The notes beneath the pieces are model-generated. The model did no database searches. It saw only the letters and a program-made list of their open reading frames with translations, and was not told where the DNA came from. A DNA stretch of 6,325 nt, taken from NCBI GenBank assembly GCA_964345215.1, contig CAYFQH010000079.1, positions 1-6,325 on the forward strand. The letters are read 5' to 3'. The translations under genes and the position numbers were made by a program. Positions 1 through 5,968 of the stretch are shown here, in pieces. Numbering within the stretch: position 1 is the first letter of the stretch; each line of letters starts with the position of its first letter. Source of the stretch: CAYFQH01 sp964345215 (GTDB taxonomy: Bacteria > Bacillota > Clostridia > Christensenellales > Aristaeellaceae).

Positions 1-1627
1 CAATATCACTGCCGCTAATGACCGCCTTGTTTTCCCTGTCAAAGGCCAAGGGCAAATAGGTGTAACCGCTGTTTACCAGGGCATCATACAAGTAGAGGGC
101 CGATATATCCCCTCTCCCTACATTTGCTTGATGATATAAAGCCTTTACATCTAAATAGTTTTGAATGGTTTTTTGAAGCTGTGGGTCTAAAAAGTTAATG
201 GGCTGGCCGTTTTTCATTTTTTCGTCACTGTAGCGCTCCAACATCCTGGAAAGCTCCACTCCGTTTACAAAGGGGTTGAGATTGATATGGGGGTAATCCA
301 GCGCGTACTGGGTCACCCATAAGCGGCACAGGTCAAACAGTTCATCATAGGTTTGAGGCAGATCAAAACCCAACTCTTCAAATACCGCTGGGTTATAGGT
401 AAGCAGAGTAATAAAACTGGTGCGGGGGAAGGCAAATACCTTCTCTCCCTCGCTGAAGGCCTTATAAAAAGGAGGGTACATATCATCCGTTAAGGCTTTA
501 ATCACCGGGCTTTGTGCTAGGTCAACCCCATATTCTTTGTTTTTAATAGTGGTAAGCATATTTTTATCTGAAAGGATATATACGTCAATCTCCTGGGCCT
601 TTGTGAGCATATCTTGCACAAAGCGCTCTTCAGGGGTGACCGAATCTTGCTGAGTAAAAGCCAGTTCTATATCCGGATGATTTGTAATAAAACCCTTGTA
701 GTTTTCTCCCCTTCCTACCGGGTCTTGAACCACAACCCGTTTTTGGTTAAGGAGCCGGGCCGGGTCAACCGAAAGGATGGCTACACTATTATCAATTACA
801 AGGCCTACCATATTGTTACCAAAGGCGGTAATGGCCATGGTATCTCCAGCAATGGTGTTGGCTGCCGGCAAAAAGCCTTCTTTCTCATCCCAGCGCAAAA
901 CCCGGCTGCGGTCGGCGCCATAAATCATATCGTTTTTTTCATCATAGCAAAGGGCTTCCAGTCGAAGTGTAGGGTCAATTATGCCCAGCACCTCTTCTGC
1001 CCCGGTGCTGCCATTAATCAGAGCCAGTTGGCTTTCTGCCTTCTCCTGGCCCATTTTTTGTACAAAGGCCAAATAATCGCCTTTTTTGTAAGGGTGAAGG
1101 GAGGTGATATTATAAACCGGTATCTCCTGCACCGCTCCTGTTAGCATGTTTATTTTAACCAACTCCTGTTCCCTTTGGCCGGAAGAGAAGCTTTGCCCAC
1201 CCTCTGTAAGGGCGATAAGCTCCCCATTTTCCAGGAACAGCTGGTTTACCTGCTTTTCTTTTAACAAGCTGGCTTCAAACACTTTTTCGGCCATTGGGGT
1301 GCCTGCCCCGTCTAAAATTTTTACAAGAGCAAGGGCTTGTGTGTTAAAGCCATAGAGCCATTGGCCGTCGGTTAACAGCCGATCCAGGGCCTCTTCATTG
1401 CCCCAGTATCCTGAAATTTGGTCATTTACAAGCACCTCTTCCCTCGTTACTGCATCGTAGCGAAACAAGCCCTCGTACTTTAAAATATAAAGCTGGTCTT
1501 GGTAGGTAATCATATCGGTTACCCCCGTACCCTGATCCTCATAAAAGAAAACAGCCCCTTCTCCTAGACCAAGAGCCAGCACTCCTAAAAGCAACAGGGT
1601 TAAAAACAGCATCACGCATTTTTTCAT
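1..1627 (-). CDS. Exported beta-propeller-like / family 1 extracellular solute-binding fusion protein (partial, C-terminus beyond window)
   Basis: The reverse strand reads open for 542 codons from ATG at 1627 to the left edge, with no stop in the window. Residues 1-22 form a signal peptide or anchor: KK, then a Leu-rich core. No lipobox cysteine follows the core, and the only early Cys (residue 4) lies before it, so a classical lipoprotein is unlikely. Residues about 30-290 have repeated short segments such as QLYILKYEGLFRYD and QWLYGFNTQALALVKI that resemble beta-propeller blades. From about residue 297 the sequence looks like a sugar-type ABC solute-binding protein, best seen in TYNPAVFEELGFDLPQTYDE near residues 410-430. 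Expected role: binding a solute or polymer outside the membrane, perhaps as a sensor or transporter partner. ATGs at 1633, 1630 and 1627 are all in frame; the last is preferred because AAAGGA (1636-1641) lies 8 nt upstream. The substrate is unknown. The family call for the C-terminal half is fairly confident; the propeller call is inferred. Confidence 0.85.
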   Translation of the reverse strand, partial: MKKCVMLFLTLLLLGVLALGLGEGAVFFYEDQGTGVTDMITYQDQLYILKYEGLFRYDAVTREEVLVNDQISGYWGNEEALDRLLTDGQWLYGFNTQALALVKILDGAGTPMAEKVFEASLLKEKQVNQLFLENGELIALTEGGQSFSSGQREQELVKINMLTGAVQEIPVYNITSLHPYKKGDYLAFVQKMGQEKAESQLALINGSTGAEEVLGIIDPTLRLEALCYDEKNDMIYGADRSRVLRWDEKEGFLPAANTIAGDTMAITAFGNNMVGLVIDNSVAILSVDPARLLNQKRVVVQDPVGRGENYKGFITNHPDIELAFTQQDSVTPEERFVQDMLTKAQEIDVYILSDKNMLTTIKNKEYGVDLAQSPVIKALTDDMYPPFYKAFSEGEKVFAFPRTSFITLLTYNPAVFEELGFDLPQTYDELFDLCRLWVTQYALDYPHINLNPFVNGVELSRMLERYSDEKMKNGQPINFLDPQLQKTIQNYLDVKALYHQANVGRGDISALYLYDALVNSGYTYLPLAFDRENKAVISGSDI

Positions 1628-1635
1628 CATCATCT

Positions 1636-1641
1636 TCCTTT
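1636..1641 (-). promoter_or_regulatory. Ribosome binding site of the solute-binding fusion gene
   Basis: The reverse strand reads AAAGGA here, 8 nt before the third of three consecutive ATG codons. The spacing to the first ATG (1633) is only 2 nt, which argues for starting at 1627 or 1630. Confidence 0.65.
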
Positions 1642-1701
1642 CAGTTATGGGTAAAATTGACTACAGAGTTCTTCTTATTACCTATTTAACGACTGAAAGG
1701 A
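1636..1701. repeat. 10-bp inverted repeat (TCCTTTCAGT / ACTGAAAGGA)
   Basis: TCCTTTCAGT at 1636-1645 is the exact reverse complement of ACTGAAAGGA at 1692-1701, with 46 bases between. The left arm includes the ribosome binding site of the leftward gene. In that mRNA the two arms could pair and hide the site, or they could be a pair of protein binding sites. Chance similarity of two purine-rich stretches is also possible. Confidence 0.4.
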
Positions 1702-1758
1702 GCTTTTTGTTGCTGTAAATTGTTTTGTTACAAAGACGGCAGCCCTCAGTTTTTTCCC

Positions 1759-1787
1759 TTTACCTTAAAAAAAACTTTTAGTATAAT
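1759..1787 (+). promoter_or_regulatory. Sigma-A-type promoter for the glycosyltransferase operon
   Basis: The -35 box TTTACC (1759-1764, four of six matches to TTGACA) is followed by a 17-bp spacer and a perfect -10 box TATAAT (1782-1787). The spacer is AT-rich with an A tract (1767-1774). Transcription should start at about 1793-1797, giving a leader of just over 200 nt before the GTG start at 2002. This is the best promoter in the window and would drive the three close genes 2002-5650. Confidence 0.75.
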
Positions 1788-1796
1788 ATGTAGTGG

Positions 1797-1829
1797 CTTT
1801 TCTTCTTTTAAAACATAAAAGAAGAAAGG
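1797..1829 (+). repeat. Hairpin at the 5' end of the operon leader
   Basis: Arms 1797-1810 and 1816-1829 pair over 14 positions: 13 Watson-Crick pairs and one G-U, around the 5-nt loop AAACA. The core TTCTTCTTTTA / TAAAAGAAGAA is perfect. It starts just where transcription is predicted to begin. A 5'-terminal stem-loop of this kind is known to slow mRNA decay, and it could also be an operator. No T run follows the right arm, so it is not a typical intrinsic terminator. Confidence 0.65.
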
Positions 1830-1902
1830 AAAATCAGGCCTATTCCCTTTTTAACCATCCTTTTTTCGTTGGCATTGATTTTCTTGACATTGGCACTGTT
1901 TT

Positions 1903-1977
1903 TGATAAGGTATACGTAGCTGTATTCATTTACCAAATTGCTCATCATCTTGGCAAAGGCCCATTCATACCTTATCA
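1903..1977 (+). repeat. 11-bp long-range inverted repeat in the leader, close to the ribosome binding site
   Basis: TGATAAGGTAT (1903-1913) is the perfect reverse complement of ATACCTTATCA (1967-1977), with 53 bases between. The right arm ends 8 nt before the AAAGGAGG of the 2002 gene. In the transcript this could form a long stem closing a multi-element leader. No known riboswitch class was recognised. The intervening sequence holds one of three TTGGCA copies (1869, 1890, 1950). Confidence 0.5.
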
Positions 1978-1985
1978 TTTCAGTC

Positions 1986-1993
1986 AAAGGAGG
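1986..1993 (+). promoter_or_regulatory. Strong ribosome binding site that fixes the GTG start at 2002
   Basis: AAAGGAGG is a near-perfect Shine-Dalgarno site with 8 nt to GTG at 2002. No ATG competes nearby, so the GTG start is well supported. Confidence 0.85.
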
Positions 1994-2001
1994 AATTAAA
2001 A

Positions 2002-2559
2002 GTGCCTGAATCTTTTGTTTCAAACACCCCTTCCGCACAAACGGTGGATTTTGACGCCTATGCAAGAGTGCAAAAAAAGCTGCTTGAAAAAAAGACCGAA
2101 TTAAAACAAATGGAACAAAAAATCATTTCATTAAATGAAAAAAATAGATATTTAGAAATAGCAGCCCGCCGAACCATTGATGAAAATAAGCATAGCACTT
2201 ACGAAATAAACCGGTTAAAAACCCTTGTCACCACCCAAGAAAACACTTTTATAAAGCACCATAATACTCAAAACGGCATTCTTTTTCCTTGGCTTACCCC
2301 AAAGGGACTAAAAATCAGCCGAAATGTGCAGGGTTTTTTTTATATACTGGCTTTGTATGGTGTTAGAACTGCCCTTTCGTGCAAGTTCACCTCAAGAGAG
2401 CACATGATTCCTTTCATTGAAAACCTTGACCATTATTATGCGCAAAACCATATTCAATTATCAAAATGGCGAAAACGTATGAATGCTGTTTTTTATTTTT
2501 ATGCAACCAACGGATTTTTTCTTACCGTAAAGCAAGCACTTAAAACCATTTTGAAGTAA
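2002..2559 (+). CDS. Coiled-coil protein of unknown function (185 aa), first gene of the glycosyltransferase operon
   Basis: No family was recognised. After a short polar N-terminus, residues about 18-85 are rich in K, E, Q and L with heptad-like spacing (for example KKLLEKKTELKQMEQKI), predicting a coiled coil. Residues about 90-185 form a separate, more aromatic and basic region, with hydrophobic stretches around GFFYILALYGV and AVFYFYATNGFFL. These are too short or too broken to be sure membrane spans, and there is no signal peptide. The GTG start is fixed by the ribosome binding site at 1986-1993. The next gene starts 30 nt after the stop, so the two are probably co-transcribed. From context it may be an accessory, oligomerising or scaffold partner of the glycosyltransferases; this is inference. 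The coding sequence is very AT-rich (9 of 60 G+C at 2101-2160) and has an 8-T run at 2334-2341. Confidence 0.8.
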   Translation: MPESFVSNTPSAQTVDFDAYARVQKKLLEKKTELKQMEQKIISLNEKNRYLEIAARRTIDENKHSTYEINRLKTLVTTQENTFIKHHNTQNGILFPWLTPKGLKISRNVQGFFYILALYGVRTALSCKFTSREHMIPFIENLDHYYAQNHIQLSKWRKRMNAVFYFYATNGFFLTVKQALKTILK

Positions 2560-2576
2560 TTATTCAGCAAAAAATT

Positions 2577-2584
2577 AGGCGGTG
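2577..2584 (+). promoter_or_regulatory. Ribosome binding site for the TTG start at 2590
   Basis: AGGCGGTG resembles the consensus AGGAGGTG with one mismatch and lies 5 nt before TTG at 2590. It supports the non-ATG start; the first in-frame ATG lies about 20 codons further in (2650), inside the conserved-looking N-terminal region. Confidence 0.7.
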
Positions 2585-2589
2585 TTTTA

Positions 2590-4713
2590 TTGAACCATCA
2601 CAGTATTAGCCCAGAAACAAAAAAAAGCAAACCTTTATTTAGTAAACAAATGCGGGTTGCCGGTATTTTAGATGAGTTGAGCGAGCGCTTTTTTTCTTGG
2701 GATTGTGTGCTTACAAACTTAAATTACCACCGGTGGCGGGAGCAAATTATCCAGCTTCAACCAGATATTTTGTTTGTAGAATCCATTTGGAACGGAGATA
2801 AAAAAAGTTGGAGAAAAAAATTGACACCCTTTGTTGACAAGGAGTTTATCGCCCTCATTCATTGGTGCAAACAGCGTAAAATTCCCACTTTTTTTTGGAA
2901 TAAGGAAGATCCTATTCACATGCCGACCTTTTTGCATATCGCCCATTATTTTGACATTGTATTAACTACCGATTTTGACTGCATTCCCCTTTATAGGAGG
3001 CTGCTCAAGCACAACCGGGTGTATGTTTTGCCCTTTGCCTGCAGCCCCCGGCTTTTTAACCCCATTGAAAAACATGAGCGTAAAAAAGCAATTTGCTTTG
3101 CAGGGACCTACTACCGCAAAGCAAGAGAACGCTCTAAGGACTTTGAACATATTATCACCAGTCTTAAGGATTCTTGGCCTATTGATATTTATGATCGAAA
3201 TCCTTACCCGGATGATCCGGATTATGCTTATCCCAAGCCATATCAAAAATATATTCGGGGCACCTTGCCTCTAGACAAAATCGACATCGCTTATAAAAGC
3301 TATTTATTTGCCATTACATTAAATATTGTTAAGTATTCATCTACGATGCAAGGCAGAAGAGTTTTTGAGTTGCTTTCATCAAACACCTTTATTTTAAGCA
3401 ATCCCTGCCAAGGGCTTAAAAATCTCTTAGGGAATCTGGTTCTTTTTTCCAGCGGTTCTTTTGAAGAAAGACTTTTGCAGCTTAGTCAAGATGATCTGCT
3501 ATATAGAAAAATGTGTTTAGCAGGGCTTAGAAAAGCCTTGTTAGAACATACCTACGAAAACAGAATGGACTTTATTTATTACCTTGCCTACAATAAAAAA
3601 CCCAAAAGCACATGGCCGGAAATTATTTTATACAGCGACGTTGAAAGCCAAGAACAACTTGACCATGTTTTAAACACTTTTAAAAGACAAAACTATGAAA
3701 AAAAGCAAATGATTGTTTTTATTGACGATAATATGGTCATTACCCCGCCTTTCCCCAAAATGGACGGTGTGTTTATTATGCCTCAAAAAAGCAAAAAACT
3801 TGATCTTTTTTTAAGTGCAGACTATTGCGGGTATTTCTCGCCCCTCCACTACTATGGTAAAAACTATTTAACCGATTTGGTCTTGGCCACAAGATACAGT
3901 GTTGTAAGCGCAATTGGCAAAGGATGTTTTTATGCCTACCGAAATAGTGAATTTATATTGGAGCACCCTCCCCTAAGATACCAAATGGTCACCTCCCTTC
4001 AAAAAGACCGGAGTATTTTGCCGGTGACCAAGGCCCAAGGCCTAGACTGGCTGGCATTAAGTGAAAAAGAAGCCCTTAAGAATATTCCCTGTATGTCTAC
4101 CGATGCATTCAACTTTTGCCAGCACTGGCAAGGCTCTGACTGCTCCCTTGTGGATGATCTTCCAATGGATACCGGAATGAGTATCGAAAGACTTTATAAA
4201 ATTGCCTTGAGCAGCAATTATAGAAATCCGAAGCAGTACTACACATTGCAGCGGTGTATCTATGGGCAGGAGTTAAAAGATCTTTTCTCCCTAAAGCTAA
4301 TATATGATAAAGACGAAATTGCAGTAGACAACAAGCAAAACCACGGCGTGCTAATCTATGCAAAACCTGGCTCAACGCAAAAAAAAGCTGTTTTAGATTA
4401 TTCTTTTGATGCAAAGGAATATTCAAATAACTTTACAGCGTTAAATGTTTTTATTGATGCCGCAGTTCTTCCTAAGGGCGATTGTGATTTTTACTGCTTC
4501 TATTACGATAAGAGCCACAAGCCTATCGGCTCATATTTCCTTCATGCTTTTGGCATCACCTCCCTTCCTGTTCAAAAAGAGGGGTTTGCTTATTTTAAAA
4601 TCGGCTTTATCGGAAGAGAAGTCTTTTCTGTAAACATTCGTGAACTAATCATCAATCCAAAGCCGAAAAACAATTTAGATTTATTGAAAATGGAGGAAGA
4701 ATGTTTTGGTTAA
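2590..4713 (+). CDS. CgeB-type glycosyltransferase fused to a degenerate GT2-like module (707 aa)
   Basis: Residues about 20-330 look like the CgeB / DUF3880 plus glycosyltransferase group 1 (GT-B) arrangement. A helix-rich N-terminal part (PDILFVESIWNGD) is followed by VLPFACSPRLFNP near 146-158, CFAGTYYRKARERS near 168-180 and GRRVFELLSSNTFILSNP at about 255-272, whose Glu260 fits the conserved acidic position of the nucleotide-sugar site. Residues about 343-520 resemble a family 2 glycosyltransferase (HVLNTFKRQNYEKKQMIVFI, then YYGKNYLTDLVLA near 421-433). However, the acidic cluster expected before YYG is replaced by SPLH (417-420), so this module is probably not catalytic. Residues about 560-700 are beta-rich with no recognised family. 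There is no signal peptide; cytoplasmic. It likely transfers a sugar to a surface glycan or protein; donor and acceptor are unknown. The TTG start rests on AGGCGGTG at 2577-2584. The stop overlaps the next gene by 8 bp. CgeB itself is known from spore maturation in Bacillus. Confidence 0.87.
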   Translation: MNHHSISPETKKSKPLFSKQMRVAGILDELSERFFSWDCVLTNLNYHRWREQIIQLQPDILFVESIWNGDKKSWRKKLTPFVDKEFIALIHWCKQRKIPTFFWNKEDPIHMPTFLHIAHYFDIVLTTDFDCIPLYRRLLKHNRVYVLPFACSPRLFNPIEKHERKKAICFAGTYYRKARERSKDFEHIITSLKDSWPIDIYDRNPYPDDPDYAYPKPYQKYIRGTLPLDKIDIAYKSYLFAITLNIVKYSSTMQGRRVFELLSSNTFILSNPCQGLKNLLGNLVLFSSGSFEERLLQLSQDDLLYRKMCLAGLRKALLEHTYENRMDFIYYLAYNKKPKSTWPEIILYSDVESQEQLDHVLNTFKRQNYEKKQMIVFIDDNMVITPPFPKMDGVFIMPQKSKKLDLFLSADYCGYFSPLHYYGKNYLTDLVLATRYSVVSAIGKGCFYAYRNSEFILEHPPLRYQMVTSLQKDRSILPVTKAQGLDWLALSEKEALKNIPCMSTDAFNFCQHWQGSDCSLVDDLPMDTGMSIERLYKIALSSNYRNPKQYYTLQRCIYGQELKDLFSLKLIYDKDEIAVDNKQNHGVLIYAKPGSTQKKAVLDYSFDAKEYSNNFTALNVFIDAAVLPKGDCDFYCFYYDKSHKPIGSYFLHAFGITSLPVQKEGFAYFKIGFIGREVFSVNIRELIINPKPKNNLDLLKMEEECFG
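4692..4696 (+). promoter_or_regulatory. Ribosome binding site for the TTG start at 4706, inside the upstream gene
   Basis: GGAGG lies 9 nt before TTG at 4706, within the last codons of the CgeB-type gene. The nearby ATG at 4701 is out of frame and reaches a stop within seven codons, so TTG is the believable start. The overlap suggests translational coupling. Confidence 0.7.
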
Positions 4714-5650
4714 TCCCTTAATCAGTGTCATTATTCCCGTATACAACACAGAAAAATATATTGAAAAATGTATTCGATCTGTGTTAAGTCAAACCATAAA
4801 AAACATTGAAATTATCCTGGTAGATGATTGCGGAGAAGATAGCGCCATCGATATTGCCCATTCTATTTCAAAACAGGATGAGCGAATAAAAATGATTAGC
4901 TACGGCAGCAATAAAGGGGTCTCTTATGCGCGAAATCAGGGAATTGATGCCTCCAACGGGGAGTTCCTCTTTTTTCTGGACTCCGATGACTGGTTGCCTC
5001 AAAATGCTTTATCCCTCTTATTCGATGGCATTTCCCTATGGCAAGGGGACCTTGTGTTCGGAAAAATGGCTGTGGAAAAAAACGGAACCCTAAGCCCTGT
5101 AGCCTATATTGAAACCTATCTGGAAAAACTGATTCAGCTCCTCCCCCTTTATGATAATAATGCTAAAAAAATTCCCGTTCAGTATTTTTACACGGGAAGT
5201 GTATGTCACTGTTTATGCAGGGCTTCTGTGATTAAAAACAATCATCTGCGCTTTATTGAAGGGGTCTCTTGGGAAGATGTGCCCTTTGGTATGGGCATGT
5301 GGTATTATGCCAAGCATATTAGCGTAATACCACATTTTGTATATTTTAGAACAATTAGAGAAGAAAAGGATAACCTATCCCAAACCCAGACCGTTAAAGC
5401 CAAGTCATTCATAGACCGGGATATTATTCTAGATACTTTATTTGATTCTGTTATGCTAAACAAGGGGGATATATACTATGTAGCCCTGGTAAAAGAATTG
5501 ATGGGCCGTATGCTTTATACAACAAACCAAATGCGAAAAAACATGCCTCTTCATTCCAGTGATTTTGATTCAGACCAATGGTTTACAAAGCATGAAACAA
5601 AATATTCAAAATATGCTTTGGAAGTAGAGAGGTTGTTGGTGGGAGGGTAG
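4706..5650 (+). CDS. Family 2 glycosyltransferase (314 aa)
   Basis: A typical inverting GT-A enzyme of family GT2, which uses a nucleotide-diphospho-sugar and a divalent metal in the cytoplasm. Residues 4-110 contain the canonical start PLISVIIPVYNTEKYIEKCI, the VDD uracil/nucleotide-binding acids (Asp40, Asp41), NKGVSYARNQGI and the metal-binding DSDD at 92-95. SWEDVPFG (Glu190-Asp191) fits the ED motif that supplies the catalytic base. The tail (about 225-314) is helical and charged; no transmembrane span is seen, so a soluble or peripheral enzyme is likely. Length is normal for single-domain GT2 enzymes. It starts at TTG with GGAGG 9 nt upstream and overlaps the CgeB-type gene by 8 bp, so it is co-transcribed and probably coupled. 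All key residues are intact, in contrast with the GT2-like module of its neighbour. Sugar and acceptor cannot be told. Confidence 0.93.
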   Translation: MVNPLISVIIPVYNTEKYIEKCIRSVLSQTIKNIEIILVDDCGEDSAIDIAHSISKQDERIKMISYGSNKGVSYARNQGIDASNGEFLFFLDSDDWLPQNALSLLFDGISLWQGDLVFGKMAVEKNGTLSPVAYIETYLEKLIQLLPLYDNNAKKIPVQYFYTGSVCHCLCRASVIKNNHLRFIEGVSWEDVPFGMGMWYYAKHISVIPHFVYFRTIREEKDNLSQTQTVKAKSFIDRDIILDTLFDSVMLNKGDIYYVALVKELMGRMLYTTNQMRKNMPLHSSDFDSDQWFTKHETKYSKYALEVERLLVGG

Positions 5651-5684
5651 AGGGGGATCAAGGCGCTTCAATTTCATATAATAT

Positions 5685-5715
5685 TTTACACTACCTACTT
5701 TCTCATATTTATAAT
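5685..5715 (+). promoter_or_regulatory. Candidate promoter for the downstream GT2 gene
   Basis: TTTACA (5685-5690, five of six to TTGACA) and a perfect TATAAT (5710-5715) are separated by 19 bp, longer than the ideal 17. In such AT-rich sequence chance matches are common. If real, it would give the 5969 gene its own promoter with a leader of about 245 nt. Confidence 0.4.
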
Positions 5716-5955
5716 ATATTTGCGTGCTGACTGTTGCTTTCTTGTCATTTTTGTAGCTTCATGTTATTATTTTATATGATCTCATCCTCTATGCCCTTGG
5801 AAAAGTGTAAAGTGTATAGAAAAATCAATTTCTCTTTTAAACATTTAAGTTCGTTTTTTTTAAACAGAAACTTATCTATTCCTTATAAAAATCTATTAAA
5901 TCACTATTGTAAACTTTATATATGGTTAAAATTTTCTTTGGCTGACAACAATGAA

Positions 5956-5961
5956 AAGAGG
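5956..5961 (+). promoter_or_regulatory. Ribosome binding site choosing ATG 5969 over ATG 5951
   Basis: AGAGGT lies 7 nt before ATG 5969. The in-frame ATG at 5951 has no purine-rich site in front of it (GGCTGACAACA), so 5969 is the better start. Confidence 0.6.
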
Positions 5962-5968
5962 TAAATTA

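Larger units (their letters stand above)
1634..2001. other. Divergent intergenic region
   Basis: These 368 bases separate the leftward solute-binding gene from the rightward glycosylation genes. They hold a clear rightward promoter (1759-1787), a hairpin at the predicted transcript 5' end (1797-1829), a long-range inverted repeat (1903-1977) and the ribosome binding site of the 2002 gene. No convincing promoter was found for the leftward gene. Open frames here (for example GTG at 1793 or the reverse frame 1808-2065) lack ribosome binding sites and overlap the promoter or leader, so they are not called as genes. Confidence 0.8.
5651..5968. other. AT-rich intergenic gap between the two GT2 genes
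   Basis: These 318 bases are strongly AT-rich (11 of 60 G+C at 5821-5880). A TTG-started open frame (5734-5964) has no ribosome binding site, a biased low-complexity product and no recognisable motif, so it is not called. No intrinsic terminator was found after the 5650 stop. The gap holds one candidate promoter (5685-5715), a weak TAAGTT/AACTTA inverted repeat near 5845-5878 and an 8-T run (5854-5861). It could be an ordinary leader, or the scar of a lost gene or insertion. Confidence 0.6.

Noticed and set aside
614..1144. 176-residue rightward open frame
   Set aside because: It lies on the opposite strand of the solute-binding fusion gene, which has a signal peptide, ribosome binding site and family motifs; the frame has none.
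1714..1732. TGTAA-N9-TTACA dyad as an operator
   Set aside because: Only five-base arms in AT-rich DNA; likely chance without conservation data.
1797..1829. Intrinsic terminator
   Set aside because: The hairpin is AT-rich and has no T run after it on either strand.
1884..1916. Second promoter with a perfect TTGACA at 1884-1889
   Set aside because: The best following -10-like boxes are at wrong distances (14 or 21 bp), and the sequence is explained by leader repeats.
1793..1999. 68-residue GTG-started frame over the leader
   Set aside because: It begins at the predicted transcription start with no ribosome binding site and runs through the hairpin.
1808..2065. 85-residue leftward frame
   Set aside because: It overlaps the start of the coiled-coil gene, its promoter side is unsupported, and the product shows no motif.
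5734..5964. 76-residue TTG-started frame in the gap
   Set aside because: No ribosome binding site, biased composition, no motif; its 3' end overlaps the likely ribosome binding site of the GT2 gene.
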